This document shows, in pieces, positions 11,770 to 24,275 of a stretch of 64,000 nucleotides of DNA. Each line of letters starts with the position of its first letter. The stretch's first letter is position 1. Made by a program: the position numbers and the translations under genes. Source of the DNA: Ciona savignyi (lineage: Eukaryota; Chordata; Ascidiacea; Phlebobranchia; Cionidae). The stretch spans positions 104,841 to 168,840 of the forward strand of contig CH003182.1 of the NCBI GenBank assembly GCA_000149265.1, read 5' to 3'. The notes under the pieces were generated by a model. That model did no database searches and was not told the origin of the DNA. It saw only the letters and a list, made by a program, of their open reading frames with translations.

Positions 11770-12230
11770 TGAATGGTGTTAATTATTACATGTTTGTCGT
11801 TATTTTTTTCGACTTTGATTATTTTTCCCACAAACACTTGTATTTAATATATAAATATTTAATAAATTGCTACAGAAAATACAAAATTCAGGTAATACGA
11901 TATATGTAAAAATCTCTATGTTGCTTCTAACAACAGTGTGTAACACATAATTTTAAACAGAAACAAAGTGCATTACATGACAATTTTGGTACCAGTGTTA
12001 ATAACATTTGAACTGCAAAAAGAGAAGTGTCCACATTTTGTTCAAAAAGTAGGGTTAAACAGATATTTCAGTTATAAGAAACAGTATGCAATACAAAATA
12101 ACATACCTAGTGTGTATAAAATTTGTTAAAATGCAAATAAATAATTGCCATAATAAAAAAGAACAGTTAATTTAAAAAGCACATGTGATAACAATTTTTG
12201 AAATACAATTCACTAACTATACAGTACAAG
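11770..12230. other. 3' flank of the TMCO3-like gene
   Basis: AT-rich sequence with no exon. It presumably contains the 3' UTR of the TMCO3-like gene. No single polyadenylation signal could be chosen with confidence. Confidence 0.4.
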
Positions 12231-15200
12231 CTAACTAAGATGTACAACAGATTGATGAAGCCGGTATCTCCAGATTGATATCTTCCACAACACTGGAGCA
12301 AGCACCAAGCTGAGTGTGGTGATGCTTAATATTAGGAGGAAAACCTTGGGGAAAAATTATGATTACGATTGTATTTCAATGTTTTACATTAGTTTAAATT
12401 TACGTGATATTTTGTTCTGTTGATTAATAGCACGCTATTATTTATTTTTAGACACATAATTGGCAGCATGCAAATAATTTCTATACAACACCTCTCGGGA
12501 GATGATCTTTAAATGGCAAGCTCGACTGCCAATAACAAATGAGAACTCTGATACTTGAGCAAGACCGGAAGATATTATCCACTTCAAATTTCGTGATTGT
12601 GGTGGCAACACCACATGAAGCACCAGCAACGATATCACAAATTTACCTGGAACAGTTTAATTTTTCGCTATATTGTGTGTTATTTTGAATAAGACTAGGG
12701 ATATTATTGTGGTAATAAACACAATATAGGAAGAACAAACTTGTGACAAACATATTCATGCTTATCTCGGTGAATGGGAAAACACAAGGAGTGTTATCAC
12801 ATGTATACAATTGACAGATGATTACCTCGCACCCACGGCAGGGTTATTGGAGCAATATCAGTGTATATGATAGAGACATTCTTTTAGTTTTAGTTTAACC
12901 CATTAATCGCATGTGCACCGACAATGTCCTCTAAGATTCTTGCTCTCACACACACAACCGACAAGTAGCGACAATATTCGATTCTACAACAATTCAATTG
13001 ATTCTACAATCAATTGAATGGTAACACATTACCCCATAAAGCTATTCGTCTGGACAAAAAATGTTTATACACGCAAAAAAATTCGCAAATTATTTAACTA
13101 GGCGGTTTGATTTACCTGCCACTACAAATACAGTGAGCGATAGCAAAAGGGTAAATTCCACTAAAACAAATGTGGGAAAGACATGGAAACCCATTGTAGC
13201 GAAAAACATAATACTGAAGAAATCATGGATTACTTGAATCTTGTGTTTGATTGCCTGGAATAATACAATGTTGATTCATTAATAATACAACCAATGTATT
13301 TAATCTTACACTTTTCAATTAAATTTAGTTTATTGAAGAAAAAAATAAAAAAAGAATACAAAATGCATGGACTTAGATAGTCTCAATACCATTTAAAATT
13401 TCTTTCTTTAAAGTTAAAACAATGATTTAAAAACCAACTAAATTATTGAATTCAGCAACTTAGCCTTATATGTATTGATTGCTTTAGAGTAGATAATGCT
13501 CGTTTACAAATCAGAATATAAATATAATATTACAGAATGCATAAGGCAGTTTAACAAAGGTTTAATCTAAGACTCACAGGTTCATTGAAACTATGAGCCA
13601 CCATGACACCAGCAATAAAAGAACCGAGTTCCATGGATATTCCAAGTGACCTTGTTATCAATTGGTTTATGAACATGATGCAAAGCTGAAATAATGTTTT
13701 AAACATTAAACCAACATATAGTGGCACAAAAAGTATTATATCTTGTGTATATATATTTATAATCATTTTGTGAGCCCAACAGTCCACACTATATTATTAC
13801 ATAGGGACCATAATATGCACAATTACAAATAAATTAACAGCATCCTACAAACTATACCATTACGGGGACCACAGTCCAAACTATGCCAACAAATCATACC
13901 ATCACTTAATTATGAGTTAAAAATATTAAGATGTTTATCCCTGTGGATGGAAAAACCAAGGGGGTTAACACACGGGCAATCGTCAGTTCACCTTGCGACC
14001 ATCGTCAGGTTACCGGAGCTATTGCAGTGTGTTGTATATGATTGATATGTTCCTTCAATTTGGCATAACCCATTAATCTGCTAGGTTCAGGCAATGTCCA
14101 TAAAGTGCCTTGCCCAATGACACAATCAACTAGCTAGTGACCTGATTCGCATCTGCAACCTTTCGATTGAAAGGCGACGCACTAAACCGTCAGACTAACC
14201 GGCCGGAAGGGCTACAAATAATTCATGTGCTACCAAAGAGTTTTTATAGTGAATGTTCAGAAAGATGCCTGCAGTTGCAGCTTAATATACAGGTGCTATT
14301 TACCACTAAGCTGAAGTAAATAATAAGGTAAACACTGTTTTGTTGAACGTCCATCATTAGAACGAGTAAGGTGATCATTGGGAATATCAGAAATTAATGT
14401 TGGTTTTACAGACCATGGGACATGGCCATGGGTGTTAACAATTCAGTTGGCTGGCATTGATTATGTGCAATGAACTGAAGTTTGTATGATGTAGTAAAGA
14501 ATAAATAAAAATACTAACCACACTAAGCAATTGGAGTTCCCTGTTTAATTTATTAACCAGCTTGGTGAAATACAACATTATAAATCTGTAGATAGCTAGA
14601 CTCATTGCAACTACCATGCACATCGATAGCATGGTGACAGATAACACACGGAGAGATGTGAACAATCCGGAGCTGCAAGCCAAAATATTCCAGTGAAACT
14701 ATTTAGTCGAATAAGAGTCAACAAATGCAGCGGAATCACGGATTTTAAATAAATACATCTAAAACTTATATAATATTTTACATATTTATTTAAAACGAAT
14801 TAGTCTAGAGTAACCGATTAAGACAAAATCAAACCAGACTAACATAAAACACGTAACACCAACCTTTGTTCCAACTTCTGACTTGCAAGAATAGGAATAG
14901 CAGCAACAAGCAAACTGAGCTGCACATCTTGCATAACTAACACACCAAGTAGAATGTTCGAATAGTCGCTTGTGATGGATTCTTTACCACTACCTTTAAT
15001 TTTAAATTATTGTCATAAAAATGCTATTCTAATTCATACTATGGAGTCGAACTTAACCCAAACCACAAAATTTAAATTGTAGTGATTGCGACTAGGAGTT
15101 AAAACACTAAATTGTTGTTGGTTAGTCCTGAACCTATTTAGTTGTCACAATCCAAAATTATAATTAAATATAACAAATAATAATTTTGTAGAACCAATTT

Positions 15201-18200
15201 ACTAAATGCGCGTTATATGTCCAATTGTTTTAGTAAAACCGAAAAAGAACCCAAAATACAATAATAACCAGTTCGATTCGCTGATTTACACGCTGCAGGA
15301 TAGACTTTGTAAAAATGTAGTTGCAGTTATTTTTATTTCAGAACTTTTCTAGGATTACAGTTTAACAGTAGCATAACCTATAATAAAATGTTGCTAAAAA
15401 TATCTTTCTGCATGTCTCACATTTAATTGGTTGCAATGTAAACAAGCAGCTTAAATGACTAGCTGTAGCAAAAGGAGAACAAGTTTACATGGACAACAAG
15501 TCTGAACCTGCCACAAATTTGAATGTGATAAAACAGTTAACAACACATAAGGTCTTAATATATAGTGAATTTAAATACTGTATAAAGTCGTGGATTATTT
15601 ATCTTTGTGGTAGATGTGGCAGGAACGTTGCGGAAAAGACAAAAATATATTAAAAAGCTTTTGCTATAGCTGGGTCAGCAGAGAAATAGTAATAGATAAA
15701 AATTTCTAACTCCGTCTAAACTATTAAAAAAATTATACAAACCAGTAACAGAAGTATTAGTTTTTAAATAAATATGCCTGGGGGAGGGGAGTGAATATTT
15801 CGTCCCATGCAAAAACCTTACCCCTTATGTTTCATTAGATTAGATATCCTGTTAGTGATTGAAATTATTCCAACTACTAACCAGAGGTTCATTGTCTGTC
15901 TTGTAAGTCATAAGGCTACTGTAAAACATAATTGCACATTATAAAACTACCTTGTAAAAACCTGCTCACTAATGGTGTGCTTGAAAAGGAAAAACATGAC
16001 GACACAAAAGCACTTTCTCCAATTGGTATTCCATTGAGTAGTACTGACCCAATTAATATACCTGGAAATAATCACTTTTAATGACCGAATGACAGGAATC
16101 ATTAGGACAAAAATAAATAACTAGTTTTTCTATACTGTGTTTAAAATACTGGTATTTAACCTTAAGCATTATGCATGGGGTGTGCGACATATTTCCAGAA
16201 TTAGGTTTATAATCAAAATTAATACACATCCCTAGCATACAACTGGATGAATACAAAGTAAGCATACTAACCAGCCACCACCATAAGGAATGTAGTACAG
16301 AGTGGTGTTACAACTGCAATCTTCCACACTTTTTGTATGTGGCTGAATGAAAACTCCATACCAGCACTGAACAATATTAGGAACACACCAAGTTCACCAA
16401 TGGTCTCCATTTGAACCTGAACAAATATTGTTTAAAAATATAATAAAGCTCAATGTAATAAATGCTGTCTAATCACAGCAATAAAACCAGTATATCAGGT
16501 TAATTGTAAAAATATTCAGTATTTTTCCTGAACCTCATAGAATTGCTGTGGGTATTGCACCATGTTAGTTTTTAAGATTGGATACCACTAGTTTATTCAT
16601 TCTTGTCAGGGATCTAATTAGCTTCTAACAGATTGGTAGGCCTTAAAGGCCAATATTCCTGGTCCCGATGTAAAATCAATGGGGCCGTTTAGTAGTACCC
16701 ATATAAAAAATTAATACCAGTTGATTAGGAATGACATCCATAAAGTGCCTTGCGCACATACACTACCATAGCTAGGTGGCCCAGATAAACCATGAACCTA
16801 CCACTTCCTGTATGATGTTAAACCCAGATGGACCCAACAACAGACCGGCCAATATATATCCAAACAAAGTTGGTACACCTAACACTTGACACAGAGTACC
16901 CAGTGGCAGACAAGCCATAACAATCCATATCATGTTCATCACAAGCAAGTGGTCTATATAAGGTGCCATTCCATCTTCTTGTCTGTGGATCAATTCACGT
17001 TAATACTTTATATGGGTAGGAAAATATACAATTAACATACCTGGTTAAAATGTATTTGTTATTTTTTGAATCTATCAGAATATCCATATCTTCCTCATCT
17101 TGTGGTTTGCCCTCATTACCAGGTGCATCCAAACCATCATGGAGATTCTTCATATGCATCACTGCCTCTATATCACCACCTTTCAGCTGGGTGTAGAAGT
17201 GTACGTCAATTTGTATAAAATTGCTGCCAAGCAAAAATGCACAGGTGTGTTAATTATTTTGTTTGTTTACTATTTAGTCTCAACTAGAAGGCAAAGTTTA
17301 AACTGTGTTCCCTGAGGGTCAAAAAATATTAATCTACACATTTAACATGTCCAAAATGTTCTTCCTACAAATTTAATATGCCTACAGTAAAAATATTTGT
17401 AGCCAACTCACATTCACTGGACTTTCAGGAAGATCGGCCACTTGATTCTGCAGTAGATCTGCAGCATGAGCTACATCCTTCAGTATTTCATCCACCCAGG
17501 ATGTGGAATTGGATGACAAAAGATAATCTTCCATGATTTTTTCAAATTGAACCATCCTTAAATTAAATAGATTTGCACATGTTAATTAGACCAATAGGGG
17601 TCGGAATAGATTATATTGTACGTTATTTAAAAAGAAATTGTGCAGTGCGAATACCACATTTTTATTATACATAGACGGTTAGTCTGATTTATAGAACTTT
17701 TTCTGATTGAACAAAGTTTATTCGCCATATAGAGTACTGTCCAAATGTGGTTTTAGAAGATGGTGGTTTTAAGTTGGTTGACATTTTGTACTTAAGTTTT
17801 TAATCTATCTACATTAAATTACAATTTGAAATAACTGCAGTGTATTAATCGCTAATAATTATGTGTGTAGGATGAATCTCTGCCGGGTGGTGGGAAAGTT
17901 TAAATTAATTCAGAGAGATTTATATGCACCAGTTAGATACATCTGTAATAGGATTAAACCCAACGTGGTAGACTTTTTAAGTATAGTGTAGCGATCTCAA
18001 TTATATTAACATGTCATAGCAACATGTTAATATAGTAAAAACCAAAAACAATTATCGCATTATAATAAATTTTCTTTAGACTTAACTATTTTAGGTGTTG
18101 ATTGCATATGCCTCATTTAATATGCTAGATAACTTACTTATTATAACTTTTTTCTTCTTTTAAAGTTGCAATTCTCAATGCATTCAGCCTCCGTTTGCTA

Positions 18201-21200
18201 TTTATCTTCAGTGAACTAGAATTCCAAAAATCCATAGCAAGTGATTTTTTCAATGCTGTTAAAAACAGTATCAACAATATTATAAAGTATTAAAGTACCT
18301 ATATGCGGTATATAAATATATTATATAGTACACTAAACGTTTCCTATAAAGGTACTGGTAGTAAATGGTACAATAACTAGAGAGTGTGTTAATCACCACT
18401 TTTTGTAATCACATTTGTGTATACATTACATAGAGAAACGTATGGGTTACTAACCCAATCACATTTTGTATATCTTATATCTTATTTGTATATCTTATAC
18501 AAAATGTACACCATTGCATTCCACAAGCCCAAATTGATATACATTTTCTATACTTAAGTATTCATGATAGTAAACAAAAAATACGTATTTGGTTTGGGGA
18601 ATTGATTTTTATTGAAATTGGACAAAATATACCACTGTATATTCAATACACAGTAGTTAACACCTAGGCTATAAAAGTTTGACTTCGAATGGATATTTCC
18701 TTTATGTTAATAGGAAAAGTGTAAGGGTTTGAGTGTGGTTAAGTTTATGGGGATTTCTTGGTAAACGATTGGAAGATGGCTGTGTGCTGTCTGCAGTTAA
18801 GGTTCACATTAAAATTCTCTAACTATTTAGGCTGGCTTAAAGTCTCACTACTGTAAGCAGTAATAAGTTATTACAATTATTTTTTTATATTGTGGTGGAA
18901 GTTTTAGGGATAAACTTATTATTTCATTTTAATATTTATAGTTTAGATTTATTTTATAACTTTATCTTTTTTTAAAATTTTAAGTGAATTGTCCTTTTCT
19001 ATCATCATCCATCATGCTAATATTGTCAGGTCAGTAAAAGTTTTCCTGGCATAATTTACCCTAATTTTGCCACTACATATCTAACACATATTTAAATGCC
19101 CATTGTGAAATTAACCCTTTGTTGTTTTTTTAAATTTTTGTTGGTTTGGTACCTTGTTCTGCATCCAACATATCCCTTTCACTCTCCTTTAGTTCTTCCA
19201 AGAACATTTCCAAAACATGCAACTTAAATTCTTTTTCTTTGGGTGATAGTTCTTTAGTTGCATTCACCTATAGATTATAAATTTTAAATAGGCAGTAAAA
19301 ATCGGTGAACTAAATGGTAAACATACTCAGCTTGCATATTGTCATGAAATAAGATTTGCACATACTACAGTAAACACCATGCAGCTAAATGCAGTGGAAG
19401 GTTTTCCCATCTTCGCAACACATCCGCAAGAAAAGGAAACTGCGTCGTGAATCAAAACACTTTCGCGATATAATACACTGATGCCCGCTTAAAAAACAAA
19501 AACCCTGACAAAATGCCATGACAAAAAGGCTTTACACAAAATTTATGTTACTTTCATCGCCCCATGAACAGTAGAAAGCTCTAATGATATTACTGGATGG
19601 TCTGGTGGGTTTTGTGGATGGTCAAATAATTGCAGAAATTAAACTGGTAGCTGGATAAATTTTATAGTTTGGCAATGCAATTAGCGGACATCAACTGAAC
19701 CCAGTAATGTGTTGTACTACAACTAAAGGAACATTTCCATCATACACAAGTAACAGCAATAGCTTTAGTTATCTGAACTACTGAACACGAAGTAATCTGA
19801 CGAATGCCTAGGTAAAAACTTGTGCTCTCCATTCATGGGGTTAACACATGTACAAATCCTATCCTAAATAGGTCCTATTTATGGACCATTCTGTTTTACA
19901 TAAGTTATCAAATTAGAGATTGTAGTACTGCAAAATATATAATTTGTCACTCACTCCTCCCAACCTAACAATCAACTCTAATGTGTTACTGTTAAGTGTT
20001 AAGGTATCCCTCTAAGAATTTAACACATTTTTAACCAGTCACAAAAAGGGCTTTGTTTAATACGTAAATCGCAGCACTAGCCATATTAAAATTGATAATT
20101 ACAAGAAAAAATTACCTTCTTTTGTGCTTGATGTACTCTTTGTTCCAGATGAACTTTAATTCTAGAAAGACCCTTTGATTGCATTGAATTGATGTTGGAA
20201 AGATATCGGTCTAAAAATGTAATAATATGTTATCTTTGTCATATTTAACTTAAACAATCGAAGTCGTAGGCTCCAATTAAAATGTTTGTCTATAGGCAGT
20301 AGGTAAAAAAATATCCTACCCAACACCAGTGAATAATAATTGTTGAAGCTAGAAAAAAATGATTGTTTACTGTTACAATATTATGGTATGTAAAAAGCAA
20401 TCATTGATATTGAAAAAATGTAGCCATAGTCTATATGCTGCAAGGCATGACAGGTAAGCTTGTTTTCCCCATTAAAAATGTTGTAAGGCCTACAGGTCTA
20501 CTTTCTAAATTAAGTGTTCCTGGGTAAGAAACTCAGCGGGTGTTGTTTGATTTTTTTAAACCTGAAAAATACTCCCAATTATGCTAACAACATTTTTTCA
20601 TTAACATAATGTAGACATAAATAGTTTGCTAAAATGATTTTATTCTTAAAAACAGGGAATTCTGCAGCACCAAGTAGCCTTTACTACCTCAGTATGTTAA
20701 CTGAAAAATGTGTTTTTAAGAATTTCTGGAAAATGGACAACCTAAATAATTAGATACAACATAGATGTAAAAACCAATCATGTACTACATTACACACTTC
20801 TAATTTTAAACAGTTTGTTGGAACTCACATTCACCACAGGTCGGCTGATTTTTTCTTATCTTAATATAAGCATGTAGCAAATGTTTTTGTCATTATTCAA
20901 TATGTACCGCGTGTTAACTTTAGTTCCATGTGAATTCCCCTTCACACGGTTGTTAAACCGCTTTAACGCGGCCGCAAGGTCAAACACTTCCTGGACTTCC
21001 TATTTCTCACATAATGCCATGCCTCTTTGTTTTAAAAACATGAATAATATCTAACAGTTTAGAACCATGGCTCCTGCAGTAAACATGCAGAGAAGCCGAG
21101 TTCAGTGTTTGTTAAGTCGTGCCCGCATTTAATAACTTAACCATGAATGCGTGTTTCATTGTATCTGCATTTGGTCAACAATAAAAGAACCTTCCGTGAT

Positions 21201-22661
21201 GGAGTCTGGATTGCGAGAGTAACAAATTAGTACAGGTAGCAACAAAAGACCCAAACAAACCTATCAAAACGCTACAAGCATAGAAATCAAGACTAAACAA
21301 CAAATTATATTTATGAAAGCAAAAGTATGCTGTACTGACCAGTGGGAATGGCGGGATATAATTTTGTATATTAGTATTACCAGTACTGTGCATTTTGAAT
21401 TAACGGTACCTTTTTTGTTTGTAGTATCAGCCTTGTTTTGTATAATTATTGGTGCAGCTGATCGTCTTATGACAGCTTGAACATCTTTTTCTTGTACCGG
21501 TGGTACCTTTCATAGTTAACCCCATTATTATACCGGTATAGCCAAGGTTACTAAACACCACATACCGTGTAACGGAGTATGTGTCAATGATAGTAGGATA
21601 GGATAGAAAAGCTTATAATTATCTTTGGGTATTTTAAAATGCAGTGGGCATTTTAGAACTAGCAATTGTGAGTGGCTTACAGGAACTATTGTAGTATAGG
21701 AAACATGATACATGTAAAGGATAGTTATGCTATAGTTTTTGTACAACCCATTGAACCACTTGGTACAAGAAACAACAGCGAATTGCTGTGAATGGCATAA
21801 CCGTGGTGTTATCACACGGGAAATAGTCAGATTATCTTGCCCCCACCATCAGGTTACTGGAGCTTTTGCAGTAGGCCTACTATATGTTAAAGAATATATG
21901 TTTAAGATATTTAATACAACCCAATAATTCACTGGGTTCAGGTAATGTACATTAAGTTTTTGCGCAAGGACCCAACAAAATAGTTAGCACCAGTTTTGAT
22001 CATACATTATTTTGGTTATATGGCGATGTACATGTTATTTCAGTATAAATTATAAATGCAACTAAGTCTTGAAAAAAAAACTAAATACAAGCTCTCACTA
22101 GGGCAAGCCCCGATGGGAGAAGCACAGGATCGACAAGCAGTTAATTTTAAAGTTGCATTGAAAACTGATATAGACAAGTGCATTTTCTTATTTTGAGGGG
22201 TGCGTTTATTAGACATAAAAAATCTCAAATTTTAACTTGTCATACTTTCCATACTGGAGTGCAAATATAGAGTTCTGGCGTGTGCTATGGTCATACATTT
22301 TATACAAGGTTATAAGTTGTAATTAATACAAGTGTAATCAAATATAAGTAAATATATTTATACAAATACAGTAAAACTAAATAAAAGGAAAAAAGGAAAA
22401 TTCACTCTACAATAAAAATAGGGCGTCACTCTACAATAAGTTTGGTGTTAGGACAGGGGTTAGAGGTAGGGGTAGCTCTGGGGTTAAGATTAGTGTTTGT
22501 AATTAATATCCATCGTTTAATTCATTAATTTCCCTACTTTTCTTCCTTTAGTGTTGTTTACATAAATATTTTACCTTGGGGTCGACATTGTCCTTACTTG
22601 CACCTAAAACTTGACAAAAAATCAATAAAACACAAATAACAGTGATGTTTAATTTCTTCAT
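12231..22661 (-). CDS. TMCO3-like: TMCO3-like monovalent cation:proton antiporter (CPA2), 16 exons
   Basis: Minus-strand exons: 22661-22575, 21506-21410, 20210-20116, 19267-19153, 18255-18138, 17556-17412, 17186-17041, 16982-16802, 16416-16272, 16061-15951, 14993-14864, 14672-14519, 13685-13578, 13254-13116, 12646-12492, 12344-12231 (TAG). Every intron is GT-AG and every phase fits, giving 679 aa, close to vertebrate TMCO3 (about 677). Residues 1-21 form a signal peptide. Residues ~40-240 are charged and helical with coiled-coil character ([29 protein letters not shown]). Residues ~275-679 form a KefB/Na-H exchanger membrane domain with [73 protein letters not shown] and [18 protein letters not shown]. 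Predicted function: K+/Na+ for H+ exchange across a membrane, probably of the secretory/endosomal system; transport specificity is inferred. Introns carry several SINE copies. Confidence 0.95.
12745..13005 (-). repeat. tRNA-derived SINE copy in TMCO3-like intron
   Basis: Diverged member of the family best seen at 23026-23318: tail-side GTGAATGGG, the TTACCTCGC/GGTTATTGGAGC core and the AACCCATTAATC block are present, and the tRNA-like head is decayed. It interrupts the intron between coding exons 14 and 15. Confidence 0.7.
13928..14212 (-). repeat. tRNA-derived SINE copy in TMCO3-like intron
   Basis: Nearly complete copy. Read on the minus strand it begins with a tRNA-like head (AACCTTTCGATTGAAAGGCG in the plus direction), then the block containing CAAGGCACTTTATGGAC, then GGTAACCTGACG and the end with GTGTTAACCCCC. 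It lies in the intron between coding exons 12 and 13. Confidence 0.85.
16728..16790 (-). repeat. SINE fragment abutting a splice donor
   Basis: Contains GACATCCATAAAGTGCCTTG, the conserved core of the SINE family, with nearby traces of the GCTAGGTGGCC segment. The fragment ends only about 10 bases from the donor of the TMCO3-like exon 16982-16802. Confidence 0.6.
21783..21995 (-). repeat. Diverged SINE copy in TMCO3-like intron 1
   Basis: Shares GTTATCACACGGG, the CACCATCAGGTTACTGGAGC core, and ACTGGGTTCAGGTAATGT with the other family members. The tRNA-like head is eroded. Confidence 0.65.
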
Positions 22662-23025
22662 ATTACATATAAGTTGAGTTAACAAAGTAACAGGTTAAAT
22701 CAAGCCTGCATATTATTTTACAACAGCGCACAAACAGGCCAAAGGTGTTGAAAAAGAAACACATAATGCTCACTAATGTTTGTTTTCTTAATACGTCATT
22801 AGTTGTCATGCATGAGTAAGTACGATAAATTGAAAATGACTGACAAGTTATCGCCGGTCGTTTGCAGATTACGTTTCTTTATTTAAAGGTTTACTTTAAT
22901 TGGGTTAAATATTCCCACAGTGCCAATATATTATCAAAAAGGAAGAAATAAAGCTATTGGATGGATGGATGTTTTATTTCTATGCGCTAAAGGATTTATC
23001 CACGATCACATTCTGGTCTGATGAT
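22662..23025. other. Upstream flank of TMCO3-like gene
   Basis: Holds the presumed 5' UTR and promoter of the TMCO3-like gene. No RNA gene or exon was recognised, and no splice acceptor was identified before the ATG at 22661. Confidence 0.4.
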
Positions 23026-23318
23026 TAGGATAGGATAGGATATTCATCTTTATCCCGTGAATGGGAAAACCAATAGGATATTCATCTTTATCCCCGTGAA
23101 TGGGTTAACACACGGGCAATCGTCAGATCACCTCGCGCCCATCGTCGGGTTACCGGAGCTATTGCAGTGTGTTGTATATGATAGACACGTTCCTTCAATT
23201 TGGTAGAACCCATTAATCCGCTGGGTTCAGTCAATGTCTAGCTAGCGACCAGTTTCGCACCTTTAACCTTTCGATTGAAAGTCGACGCACTTAACCGGTT
23301 AAACCACACGGGTCGACA
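23026..23318 (-). repeat. Complete tRNA-derived SINE with TATCC tail
   Basis: Reference copy for the window. On the minus strand: tRNA-like head with an A-box-like GGTTAAGTGCGTCG and a degraded B box near AAAGGTTAAAGGTGCGAAAC, a body with GACATTGACTGAACCCAGCG and GGGTTCTACCAAATTGAAGG, then the CAATAGCTCCGGTAACCC block, and finally a tail of TATCC repeats (plus strand GGATAGGATA at 23028-23040). Length about 290 bases. Part of the tail-side unit is duplicated at 23031-23090. Confidence 0.88.
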
Positions 23319-23725
23319 TCCGACAACTCTTGGACCGTGTCTGCTGTGTGCTAGGCTACCATAGATTACTAACTTACGGATATAAGTTAGTATTCTATGT
23401 AAGTTAGTATTATATGGTAATAGCCTACTTTAGATTGGACTATACTGTCCAGCTAAACTAAAGTAATGCGCATGGTTTAACGTCACGTCCAGAATCACCG
23501 GGTAAAATTGCCCCAGAAGTCTAAACCCATTTTCATTACGAAAGATATTTTTCTTGCTCGTTCGTTAAAATATTGAACAAAATAACAAGTTAATAAGATA
23601 AAAAGCAGGAAAAACGGCCCAACAACAGTAGTTTAAACGCTTTGCAACGACCCAATATATATAATATGAATATATCCTAGAGGATTTTTTTACGGTAAAG
23701 AGCACGATATAATATAGTGTGATAA

Positions 23726-23872
23726 GGATAGGATAGGGATAGGATATTCATGTTCATCCCCGTGAATGGGAAAATCAAGGGGGTTATCACACGGGCAATC
23801 GTCATATAACCTCGCGCCCATCGTTGGGTTACCGGAGCTATTTCAGTGTGTTGTATATGATAGTGTAGTATG
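23726..23872 (-). repeat. 5'-truncated SINE copy
   Basis: Only the tail half of the SINE is present: GGATAGGGATAGGATATTCAT, GTGAATGGGAAAATC, CACACGGGCAATCGTCA and TTACCGGAGCTATTTCAG. It stops at TGTTGTATATGATAG, as expected for truncation towards the 5' side of a retroposed copy. Confidence 0.82.
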
Positions 23873-24023
23873 TCCTATCGTATAAATCTCCTGCATTTTG
23901 CGTATAAAACATAAAGGTATTATCTGCCTGCCTGTGTGTCATAATCATCAGAGTATTCCGGGTATCTAGTCGAGATTTAGGATTTATTGTAATTTAAAAA
24001 AATAGCTTCATATTTTATTTAAC

Positions 24024-24275
24024 TGTACTGGTCGCGCTTGACCGCACACTCTTCGTCACAGCTTTATATTGTTTTAGTCTTAATTAAATTTGGTTTGCTG
24101 ATTATTGTTATTTCGCTTAGTTGTGGCGGCCGAGTCCGCTATATTTATTAAATGATATCCTTTTTTAATGATGTGTTTTAACGACGGTTCGTTTTGCCGT
24201 TATTTCCTGTGTCGTAATTTGATTCGTTTGCCATTTTTCAATACTGGGGCAAAAAATGAATAAACTAAACTAAAC
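24024..24275 (+). repeat. 5'-truncated copy of the LINE 3' UTR
   Basis: From TACTGGTCGCGCTTGACCGC to the tail AATAAACTAAACTAAAC, this matches in inverse orientation the 3' UTR of the large LINE at about 5683-5955, with shared blocks such as GCGGCCGAGTCCGCTATATT and GTTTTAACGACGGTTCG. The abrupt 5' start and simple-repeat 3' tail are those of a truncated LINE insertion, or of a SINE sharing the LINE tail. Confidence 0.85.
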
